From NCBI GenBank assembly GCA_023416335.1, contig JAEZHY010000289.1:1-16973 (forward strand): DNA of 16,973 nt, in the 5' to 3' direction. The translations under genes and the position numbers were made by a program. Source of the stretch: Pseudomonadota bacterium (lineage in GTDB: Bacteria > Desulfobacterota > Syntrophobacteria > Syntrophobacterales > Syntrophobacteraceae). Below, one piece after another: positions 6,571 to 12,789 of this stretch (the stretch's first letter is position 1; each line of letters opens with the position of its first letter). The notes beneath the pieces are model-generated. The model saw nothing but the letters and a program-made list of their open reading frames with translations, did not search any database and was not told the origin of the DNA.

Positions 6571-7032
6571 ATGTTTACAGCATCCGAATTGTTCGATCTT
6601 GCCATTCAGGTCGAGGTGAACGGCGAGCTTTTCTACAGGTATGCTTTGGAGAAGATGCAGGGACCGGTCAAGGACGTGCTGCTCTGGCTCGCCGAGCAGG
6701 AATCCGAACACAGGAGCGTTTTTCTGGATATCAAGGAAAGACTTTGCGGGAAGGAAACATCCGGGCCGGAAATCTCCGGAGCAAGCCGGACGGTACTGCA
6801 GGTTGCGATGGGCCGGCATGCATTTTCCCTGGATGAACTGGATCTCGATTCCATCCAGGACAAATGTGAACTTCTGCGGGCAGCCATCTCCTTTGAAGAA
6901 GATGCGATCGCCTTTTTCGAATTGATGTCCTCCTTTGTCTCCGACACCGAGGCTATTGCCACTATTGAAAAAATACGCCGTGAAGAGTTAAACCACAAAC
7001 GCATGCTCTTGGAGAAACTGTCCGAGCAATAG
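6571..7032 (+). CDS. Rubrerythrin/ferritin-like di-iron protein
   Basis: This 153-residue, mostly helical protein has two copies of the di-iron pattern: Glu15 or Glu19 with E44-x-x-H47 (EQESEH), and Glu109 or Glu110 with E139-x-x-H142 (REELNH). This is the erythrin/ferritin-like four-helix bundle, used for peroxide reduction or iron handling. The rubredoxin-type Cys4 domain of classical rubrerythrin is absent. The frame is open upstream to 6472 with ATGs at 6472 and 6541. The ATG at 6571 has ggggg at 6559-6563 and begins with the usual ASELFDLAIQ-type helix, so I chose it. It is followed after 59 bases by a LUD protein. A role in oxidative-stress defence of an anaerobe is likely but not specific. 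Confidence 0.82.
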   Translation: MFTASELFDLAIQVEVNGELFYRYALEKMQGPVKDVLLWLAEQESEHRSVFLDIKERLCGKETSGPEISGASRTVLQVAMGRHAFSLDELDLDSIQDKCELLRAAISFEEDAIAFFELMSSFVSDTEAIATIEKIRREELNHKRMLLEKLSEQ

Positions 7033-7091
7033 TTCCAGGTCCCCTGTGCGGGAGAGAATATAGCCGAAATCTTAAATCAGGAGCCGATAAT

Positions 7092-7745
7092 ATGGATAAG
7101 CCAATAGAGAATTTTTGGACCCTTAGGCTGAATAGTCTCAAAGAGGTACTGGAAGGCAACAACTTCGCTGTTTATATTGCTGACAATACGGAAAGCGCAA
7201 AGAAGATCGTCCGGGAAGAGATTCTGCCCAAGATCGGTGCCGCCAGTATGTCCTGGGGCGGCTCCATGACTTTCGTCCAGACAGGCCTTTATAGCGAACT
7301 CAAAAATTATCCGGGGATGGAAATCATCGACACCTACGAGAAGAGTGTCGCTCCGGCCGATATGGTCGAAAGACGCAGACGCGCTCTCCTTACCGACGTC
7401 TTCATCACCGGCTCCAATGCGGTGACCGAAACCGGAAAGCTGGTCAACCTCGATATGACCGGCAACAGAGTCGCGGGAATCACTTTCGGTCCCAGGAATG
7501 TGATTATTCTCGTCGGCAGGAACAAAGTCGTTCCCGACATCGAAGATGCGATGCTGAGGATCAAGAATTACGCGGCACCGGCCAACTCGATGCGGCTGGA
7601 CAAAAAGACCCCCTGCGTAAAGACCTCGACCTGTGAGGAATGCCGCAGCCCCGACCGTATCTGCAATACATGGACGATAACGGAAAAGTCCTTTCCAAAG
7701 GGAAGGATAAAGATTGTCCTGATAAACGAGGATCTCGGACTTTAG
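7092..7745 (+). CDS. LUD-domain (LutC/YkgG-like, DUF162) protein
   Basis: The 217-residue protein has the LUD fold seen in LutC/YkgG and in the C-terminal part of LutB, proteins tied to iron-sulfur-dependent lactate oxidation. Visible are WGGSMTFVQTGLYSEL, DVFITGSNAVTETGKLVNLD (a nucleotide-binding-like loop) and the FGPRNVIILVGRNKVV strand. A C-terminal cysteine set C-x5-C-x2-C-x6-C (Cys175, 181, 184, 191) ends in RSPDRICN and is typical of a stand-alone LUD subgroup in anaerobes. It may hold metal or an iron-sulfur cluster. No lutA or lutB is beside it, so a lactate role should not be assumed. The start has caggag 8 bases upstream. It probably shares a transcript with the di-iron protein gene before it. 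Confidence 0.88.
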   Translation: MDKPIENFWTLRLNSLKEVLEGNNFAVYIADNTESAKKIVREEILPKIGAASMSWGGSMTFVQTGLYSELKNYPGMEIIDTYEKSVAPADMVERRRRALLTDVFITGSNAVTETGKLVNLDMTGNRVAGITFGPRNVIILVGRNKVVPDIEDAMLRIKNYAAPANSMRLDKKTPCVKTSTCEECRSPDRICNTWTITEKSFPKGRIKIVLINEDLGL

Positions 7746-7795
7746 TATCTTTTCGGATCGTCGCGCGATCAGGGCAAGGTTGCAGTTTTTCGGGT

Positions 7796-7825
7796 CCCGT
7801 CCGCTAAATATGAAAAGCGGGCGGG
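7796..7825 (+). terminator. Stem-loop after LUD gene
   Basis: cccgtccgct (7796-7805) pairs with agcgggcggg (7816-7825) over 10 bp with one G-T pair, and the loop is ten bases. The following sequence is gtcttctcct, without a clean T-run, so it is either a weak terminator or a processing hairpin in the leader of the TPR gene. Confidence 0.4.
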
Positions 7826-7866
7826 GTCTTCTCCTGAATCATCCAACCCTGAACCAGAGGCGATCC

Positions 7867-8397
7867 ATGAGAATTACCAAGATTTCCATCCTAGTCGCGG
7901 TCCTGGCCCTTTTGGCAGCCTTCCCCACTTTCTGCCCGGCGGCAGATCCAATCAACAATGCAGGAACCACAGCTTTCAAAAAAGGCGATCTGGATACCGC
8001 ACTGGCCATGTACTCCGTGGCGGTGGACCTGAGACCTGACGATTTTCAGGGCTACGTCAACCGTGGCGTGGTATTCTTGGCAAAAGGGCAATACGACTTT
8101 GCCGTACTCGATTTCAGCCAGGCGATTTCGCTGAATCCGGCCTGTTCGGAAGCATTTACCAACCGGGCATCGGCACACATTGCCCAGAACCGCCCCCAAC
8201 GGGCCTACGACGACGCGAGCAGGGCTATCCTGCTGAACGAGAACAACGCGGAAGCATACTATACCCGGGCTGTTGCCGGGTATCTGTCGAAAACAATGGA
8301 CAAGGTCTGGCTCGATCTCATGAATTCACAAAGACTTGGGTTCGCACCGGCCACAAGCATGCTGGCCGCTTACAGAAATCTCCCGCAGCAGTGGTAA
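7867..8397 (+). CDS. Secreted TPR-repeat protein
   Basis: This 176-residue protein has a Sec signal peptide (basic MRITK, hydrophobic core to about residue 20, likely cleavage near CPAA at 23-26). There is no lipobox, so it should be a soluble periplasmic protein. The mature part holds three to four tetratricopeptide repeats, roughly residues 28-60, 61-94, 95-128 and part of a fourth, with A..Y..A...P and N.A..Y..RA spacing. TPR proteins act as protein-binding scaffolds; no partner is visible. The frame is open from 7780, but the ATG at 7867 has agagg six bases upstream and starts a good signal peptide. A strong stem-loop follows directly. Confidence 0.8.
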   Translation: MRITKISILVAVLALLAAFPTFCPAADPINNAGTTAFKKGDLDTALAMYSVAVDLRPDDFQGYVNRGVVFLAKGQYDFAVLDFSQAISLNPACSEAFTNRASAHIAQNRPQRAYDDASRAILLNENNAEAYYTRAVAGYLSKTMDKVWLDLMNSQRLGFAPATSMLAAYRNLPQQW

Positions 8398-8404
8398 AGA
8401 CACC

Positions 8405-8446
8405 AACTGTAAAGCCGCACTCACTGCAATATGCGGCTTTACAGTT
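8405..8446 (+). terminator. 15-bp perfect stem-loop after TPR gene
   Basis: aactgtaaagccgca (8405-8419) is the exact reverse complement of tgcggctttacagtt (8432-8446), with a 12-base loop. It begins 8 bases after the TPR stop codon. The T content downstream is modest (ttcc, then tcttttcc), so it is a likely terminator or transcript-stabilising hairpin. Confidence 0.7.
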
Positions 8447-8612
8447 CCCTGCATCTTTTCCATGCTCCCGACAATCGAACAAAGCTCCCGGCATCCTTTC
8501 TTTGTTTACAATTGCTCTTCAAACTTAAATCTTTCCAAAAAAACTCCCCCCCTTTTGCAAGGTTCCATCAGCTCTTCCGGGATTACGAATCACCTATGAC
8601 ATTTGAAACCGC

Positions 8613-8641
8613 TTGCAAAAAACCCGGTTTATGACTAATTA
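8613..8641 (+). promoter_or_regulatory. Possible sigma70 promoter of shc
   Basis: TTGCAA (8613-8618) and TAATTA (8636-8641) are spaced by 17 bases, about 75 bases before the shc start. The -10 match is only moderate. Confidence 0.35.
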
Positions 8642-8717
8642 GGCAAACTAATCTGAGTTGAATGTACTATCCGGCTGGGGCTAGACGGACTACACGAAAT
8701 ATTATTGGGTGATAAAA

Positions 8718-10751
8718 ATGAAAGCAGGTTCGGGGAAAAGGGGTATAGCAGCGCGGGCTGTGGAGGGGGAAGAGGCCTGGAAGGACTTTGTCGCAGACGC
8801 GGCTGACGAATTCTCCGTCGAATTTGAGGAAGTCGTTCAGCCGTCAAAAAAGGTCAAACCTGCGCACTCCAAACCGGCAAGTATTCAAAGCTCGTGGACG
8901 CGCCAGGTGGAAGAGGCTGTTCGAAAATCCTGCCAGTATTTCTGCCGTGTCCAATATCCTGAGGGGTATTGGTGGGCCGAACTCGAATCCAACGTCACGA
9001 TCACGGCTGAATACGTCATGATTACTCGTCTGCTCGGCATCCCGATTGCCGATAAGGAAAAGAGTATCGTGAAGTATTTTCTGGGGCGCCAGAACGACAA
9101 TGGTTCCTGGGGCTTGTATTACGGCGATGGGGGAGAGCTCAGCACTACAATTGAAGCATACTTCGTTCTCAAGATGCTGGGGCAGGACCCCGAATCGGCA
9201 CCCCTCGCAAGGGCACGAGAATTCATTCTTCAACGCGGCGGGATCGAAGCATCCCGGGTTTTCACAAAGATGTGGCTTGCCCTTTTTACCCAGTACGACT
9301 GGGACAATGTGCCGTCCATGCCGGTGGAACTCATTCTGCTTCCGTCCCACCTCTATTTCAACATATACGAGTTTTCCAGCTGGGCTCGCGGCACCGCCGT
9401 GCCGCTTTCGATTGTTCTCTCCATTCGGCCTAAAATCAGGCTTCCGGAACGGATGTGCATCCCGGAACTCTATGCTCCGGTTCAGGAAAAGAAATTCGCC
9501 TCGCGCGTCCACAAGCTGTTCTTCCTTTTCGATCGCGTGGCTAAGAAAGTCGAGGAAAGGCCGATAGAAGGGTTGCGCCGCAAAGCCATCGAAGCGGCGA
9601 AGAACTGGATCATCGACCATCAGGAAGACACGGGAGACTGGGGCGGCATTCAGCCTCCGATGGTCTACTCGCTTCTCGCCCTGCACTACCTGGGCTATCC
9701 GCTCAACCATGAAGTCATGGCCAAAGGGCTCAAGGCACTCAACGATTTCTGTCTCGAAGACGAATGCGGGATGCGGATGCAGTCGTGTATCTCTCCGGTC
9801 TGGGACACCGCCCTTACAGGCTTGGCCATGCTCGAAGCCGGGGTCCCTCCGGAAGACCCGGTCCTCGAAAGATCGGCCCGCTGGATGATGACCCAGCAAA
9901 TCCTGACCGGCGGAGACTGGCAGGTAAAGAACTGCTGCAGGCCCGGCGGATGGGCTTTCGAGTTCTCCAACTCGCGCTATCCGGACGTAGACGACTCGGC
10001 CGTTGTACTCAATGTGCTCAACCATTTCAATCCGGACAGGCTCGACGGCCTGCAATGCACCAAGACGCGAGGATTGGAATGGTGCATGAGCATGCAGAGC
10101 ACCAACGGCGGGTGGGCGGCCTTTGACAGGGACAACGGGATGGAAATCCTGAACAGGATCCCGTTCGCCGACACGGAGGCAATGGTCGATCCTCCGACGG
10201 CCGACGTCACAGGCAGGATGCTCGAAGTCATGGGCGCTTTCGGCTACGACTCCGACCATCCGGTCGCGAAACGCGGCATCAAGTTCCTGAAAGAACTCCA
10301 GGAAGAAGACGGAAGCTGGTGGGGCCGCTGGGGCGTCAACTACATATACGGCACATGGTCCGTGCTTCGCGGTCTGGTCTCGATTGGAGAGGATCCCAAA
10401 TCTCCGTACATCAGAAATGCCATGCACTGGCTGAAAGATCACCAGAACCCGGACGGTGGATGGGGAGAGACCTGCGATTCCTACAAATGCCCGGAATTGC
10501 GCGGTCAGGGACCGAGCACCCCGTCCCAGACCGCCTGGGCCCTGATGGGCCTGCTCGCGGGAGGGGAAGAGAAATCACCCGAAGTGAGCAAAGGATTCCA
10601 GTATTTGCTGAGGACCCAAAAAGCAGACGGTTCCTGGGATGAAATTCATTTCACCGGCACCGGTTTTCCGAAGCATTTCTATATCCGCTATCACAATTAC
10701 CGGAACTGCTTCCCACTGATGGCACTCGGGCAGTACCGAAAAACATTGTAA
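8718..10751 (+). CDS. shc: Squalene-hopene cyclase
   Basis: Shc folds squalene into hopene and diplopterol, the entry to hopanoid membrane lipids; it is a monotopic inner-membrane enzyme. The 677-residue protein carries the catalytic DVDD motif (residues 423-426, the DxDD acid) and many QW-type repeats: QYPEGYWWAELES, NGSWGLYYGDGG, TNGGWAAFDRDNG, EEDGSWWGRWGVNYIYGTW, NPDGGWGE, and KADGSWDEIHFTGTGFP. GPSTPSQTAWALMGL and the C-terminal FYIRYHNYRNCFP are family hallmarks. DxDD stands about 49 residues later than in the Alicyclobacillus enzyme (374-377), so there is an N-terminal extension of roughly 50 charged residues before the first helix. A GTG at 8709 is possible; the ATG at 8718 is chosen with gggtga upstream. 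No other hopanoid genes are adjacent. A strong terminator follows. Confidence 0.96.
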   Translation: MKAGSGKRGIAARAVEGEEAWKDFVADAADEFSVEFEEVVQPSKKVKPAHSKPASIQSSWTRQVEEAVRKSCQYFCRVQYPEGYWWAELESNVTITAEYVMITRLLGIPIADKEKSIVKYFLGRQNDNGSWGLYYGDGGELSTTIEAYFVLKMLGQDPESAPLARAREFILQRGGIEASRVFTKMWLALFTQYDWDNVPSMPVELILLPSHLYFNIYEFSSWARGTAVPLSIVLSIRPKIRLPERMCIPELYAPVQEKKFASRVHKLFFLFDRVAKKVEERPIEGLRRKAIEAAKNWIIDHQEDTGDWGGIQPPMVYSLLALHYLGYPLNHEVMAKGLKALNDFCLEDECGMRMQSCISPVWDTALTGLAMLEAGVPPEDPVLERSARWMMTQQILTGGDWQVKNCCRPGGWAFEFSNSRYPDVDDSAVVLNVLNHFNPDRLDGLQCTKTRGLEWCMSMQSTNGGWAAFDRDNGMEILNRIPFADTEAMVDPPTADVTGRMLEVMGAFGYDSDHPVAKRGIKFLKELQEEDGSWWGRWGVNYIYGTWSVLRGLVSIGEDPKSPYIRNAMHWLKDHQNPDGGWGETCDSYKCPELRGQGPSTPSQTAWALMGLLAGGEEKSPEVSKGFQYLLRTQKADGSWDEIHFTGTGFPKHFYIRYHNYRNCFPLMALGQYRKTL

Positions 10752-10766
10752 CAGCAGCATCCCTTC

Positions 10767-10824
10767 GCAGCCGGCAGACGCTATTAATCTTGCAGCGTCT
10801 GCCGGCTGCATAGCTCGCCTTTTT
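10767..10824 (+). terminator. Rho-independent terminator of shc
   Basis: gcagccggcagacgct (10767-10782) pairs perfectly over 16 bp with agcgtctgccggctgc (10794-10809) around an 11-base loop. A run of five T follows at 10820-10824. The stem starts 15 bases after the shc stop codon. Confidence 0.85.
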
Positions 10825-10896
10825 ATCTCGCCTATAGTTCCCTGATACCGCACGCTTCACGATAGAGAACCAGCACCTGAAAAGGAAACGGAGCCT

Positions 10897-11039
10897 CGTA
10901 GGGTGGGCACAAAGCTTTATCGTGCCCACCGCCCGTCCTTCGGAATAGTGTTCGGCATCGCGCATCGGTCTGGAAATGGGCATCCATCGGGATGGCTGGG
11001 CGGTGGGCACCCCCAAAAGCGGAGGTGCCCACCCACACG
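10897..11039 (+). repeat. gtagggtgggcac element, copy 2 (long form)
   Basis: The unit begins cgtagggtgggcac and ends gtgcccacccacacg, so its ends are inverted repeats. Left hairpin: gtgggcac ... cgtgcccacc. Right hairpin: ggtgggcaccccc ... ggaggtgcccacc. It is about 35 bp longer in the middle than copies 1 and 3 but has the same gtccttcgg and catcgggatggctgg blocks. It lies between the shc terminator and iorB and has no coding capacity. Confidence 0.78.
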
Positions 11040-11297
11040 GCTGCCGCACTTCCTCTATGTTGAATTTGCATCCCCCTCCCGCCATTTTCAGGACTAGCCC
11101 GGCCCTTTTTCCGAATATCCTGCTGGAAAAACTCGATTCTCCTGAGTATGATACGGCGTTTCCGGTTGAACAATATTCCGTGCACCGTCTGCCGCAGGGA
11201 CCGGTTTCCAATCCGAAGGGCGGAGACCGTCTCGATACAGCAGGGATCGTCGAAGCATCGGTCCGATCCCAATCCTTTTTTTCAGAAAGATGTGAAG

Positions 11298-11828
11298 ATG
11301 AATCAAGACATGCAGCAAATCATAATCAGCGGGCTTGGTGGCCAGGGAGTGCTTTTCGTGACCAGGCTGCTTGCCGACGCCGCCCTGCGAATGGATTACT
11401 CCGTACTCATCTCCGAGACGCACGGCATGGCCCAGAGGGGCGGAAACGTCATCAGCCACCTCAAGGTGGCCCGTAAAGAAGCAAAAGAATCGCTAATAAG
11501 TCCCCTGATTCGTCCGGGACGCGCGGATATCCTGCTCGCCCTGCATTCGGAAGCCATGAAAGTGCACGGCCACTTCCTCCGCCCGGATGGGGAGGCTTTC
11601 AGCGACTGTGGTGAGCCTTCGGAGAAGCTGCATGTAATCGCTGCATCCCGCATTGCAACTGAACTCAACTCTCCGGTCTCGGCCAACCTGGTTCTCCTTG
11701 GCTTCGCCGCTACCTCCGGAATACTTTTCTGCGGCCCCGAACAGGTCGAGGAGGTCCTCGCGGGATACGGCGGCAAGCGGTTGGAAATGTCGCTCAAGGC
11801 ATTCAGGGCCGGGAGCGGGCGGTCGTAG
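11298..11828 (+). CDS. iorB: Indolepyruvate:ferredoxin oxidoreductase beta subunit (IorB-like)
   Basis: This 176-residue protein is the gamma-type domain of 2-oxoacid:ferredoxin oxidoreductases, as found in IorB. With IorA the complex oxidatively decarboxylates arylpyruvates to arylacetyl-CoA and reduces ferredoxin. Landmarks are ISGLGGQGVLFVTRLLADAA (GxGGQG at residues 12-17) and ISETHGMAQRGGNVISHLK. It lacks TPP- and iron-sulfur-binding parts, which reside in IorA, and no iorA lies in this window. The ATG at 11298 is chosen because conserved sequence begins at once; the ribosome binding site is weak. It ends 6 bases before livH, so it heads the transport operon. A related gamma subunit for another oxoacid is possible, but the THGMAQRGG form fits IorB best. 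Confidence 0.85.
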   Translation: MNQDMQQIIISGLGGQGVLFVTRLLADAALRMDYSVLISETHGMAQRGGNVISHLKVARKEAKESLISPLIRPGRADILLALHSEAMKVHGHFLRPDGEAFSDCGEPSEKLHVIAASRIATELNSPVSANLVLLGFAATSGILFCGPEQVEEVLAGYGGKRLEMSLKAFRAGSGRS

Positions 11829-11834
11829 CCGACA

Positions 11835-12716
11835 ATGTTCTGGAGCCTTGTCCCCCATCTTCTGATTGCCGGAATCACGAACGGCAGCATTTACGCTTTT
11901 ATCGCGCTCGGATTTTGCCTGATTCAAAATGCCACAGGACTGGTAAATTTCGCTCAGGGCGAGTTCGTAATGCTGGGCGCGATGCTCGTGGTATGGCTCC
12001 ACGGGGGGCTCAATTTCCCAATTTATCTGGCTTTCCCTTTATCGATCCTGCTCACTGCCATGGTTGGAGTCGCATTGGAACGCGGCCCGATCCGGCATTC
12101 CCGAAACCGGGACATCCTCACCCTGGTCATGATCACCGTCGGGGCTTCCATCGCGTTTCGGGGAGGGAGCATGATGCTGTGGGGAAAGAGCGCCCATACT
12201 CTGCCGTCCCTGGGGGGCGATACCCCGTTTATCATCTTCAATGCAGCCGTTTTGCCGCAATCGCTCTGGATACTCGCTTTCTCCGTGCTGGTGCTCGGTT
12301 CCCTTTACTTCTTCTTCCACATGACCCTGCTCGGGAAAGCAATGCGCGCAGTATCCGACAATCAGCTCGGCGCGGCCCTGATCGGCATCTCCGCAAAGAA
12401 GCTGGTCGCGCTCGCATTCGCGCTCAGCGGAGCATTGGGAGCACTCGCGGGCATACTGGTGACCCCGATTACGAGCATGAGCTATGATGCCGGCCTGATG
12501 CTTGGTCTGAAGGGATTTTCCGCCGGAATTCTCGGCGGCTATGGAAGCGTTCCGGGAGCGGTCGTCGGCGGTTTGCTCCTGGGAATTATCGAATCTCTCG
12601 GAGCAGGGCTCATTTCGTCCGCATACAAAGATGCGATTGCATTCCTTCTGCTCCTGGCGATTCTCTTCATAAAACCGGCCGGGCTTTTCGGAAATGTTCA
12701 TGTAAGGCGGTTATAG
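11835..12716 (+). CDS. livH: Branched-chain amino acid-type ABC transporter permease LivH
   Basis: The 293-residue inner-membrane protein has about eight hydrophobic segments and the LivH pattern: GITNGSIYAFIALGFCLIQN, TGLVNFAQGEFVMLGAM, and the coupling region GKAMRAVSDNQLGAALIGI. The C-terminal GLKGFSAGILGGYGSVPGA and GGLLLGIIESL are also typical. It forms the translocation pore together with the LivM part of the next gene. HAAT-family transporters import branched-chain amino acids, aromatic acids, urea or amides, so the substrate is open. It starts 6 bases after iorB, probably by coupled translation, since I see no strong ribosome binding site of its own. A 73-base gap separates it from livM-livG. 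Confidence 0.93.
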   Translation: MFWSLVPHLLIAGITNGSIYAFIALGFCLIQNATGLVNFAQGEFVMLGAMLVVWLHGGLNFPIYLAFPLSILLTAMVGVALERGPIRHSRNRDILTLVMITVGASIAFRGGSMMLWGKSAHTLPSLGGDTPFIIFNAAVLPQSLWILAFSVLVLGSLYFFFHMTLLGKAMRAVSDNQLGAALIGISAKKLVALAFALSGALGALAGILVTPITSMSYDAGLMLGLKGFSAGILGGYGSVPGAVVGGLLLGIIESLGAGLISSAYKDAIAFLLLLAILFIKPAGLFGNVHVRRL

Positions 12717-12728
12717 CCTGAAGAAGAG

Positions 12729-12751
12729 CAGGTGGACCTCCGGAGGACCTG
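12729..12751. repeat. Interrupted palindrome in livH-livM gap
   Basis: A 10-bp perfect core cctccggagg (12737-12746) is flanked by caggt (12729-12733) and acctg (12747-12751), with three unpaired bases on the left side. Located between livH and livM, it could form a hairpin that adjusts expression within the operon. No T-run follows, so it should not stop transcription completely. Confidence 0.4.
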
Positions 12752-12789
12752 ACACTTTGGGCCGGTAAGGATACTATCGGAAAGACTGA

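Larger units (their letters stand above)
8398..8717. other. Spacer between TPR gene and shc
   Basis: These 320 bases hold a perfect stem-loop at the left end, a pyrimidine-rich unstructured middle and a possible shc promoter at 8613-8641. I see no gene. The short open frames here start without ribosome binding sites. Confidence 0.65.
10752..11297. other. Intergenic region with terminator and repeat element
   Basis: In these 546 bases the shc terminator (10767-10824) is followed by one full gtagggtgggcac element (10897-11039) and about 250 bases up to iorB without a recognisable gene. The reading frame of iorB is open upstream to 11148, but that part has no conserved character. Confidence 0.7.

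Noticed and set aside
7092..7745. Calling the LUD gene lutC of a lactate oxidation operon
   Set aside because: Neither lutA nor lutB is adjacent, and the C-terminal cysteine set marks a stand-alone LUD subgroup.
5783..8806. The 14-base word cagacgcggctgac shared between the mucR leader and the shc start
   Set aside because: About half an occurrence of such a pair is expected by chance in a window this long, and one copy is ordinary coding sequence.
8844..10442. A 532-codon open frame antisense to shc
   Set aside because: It is the mirror of a highly conserved, motif-rich squalene-hopene cyclase. Such long antisense frames arise from biased third positions in GC-rich genes, and this one shows no domain character.
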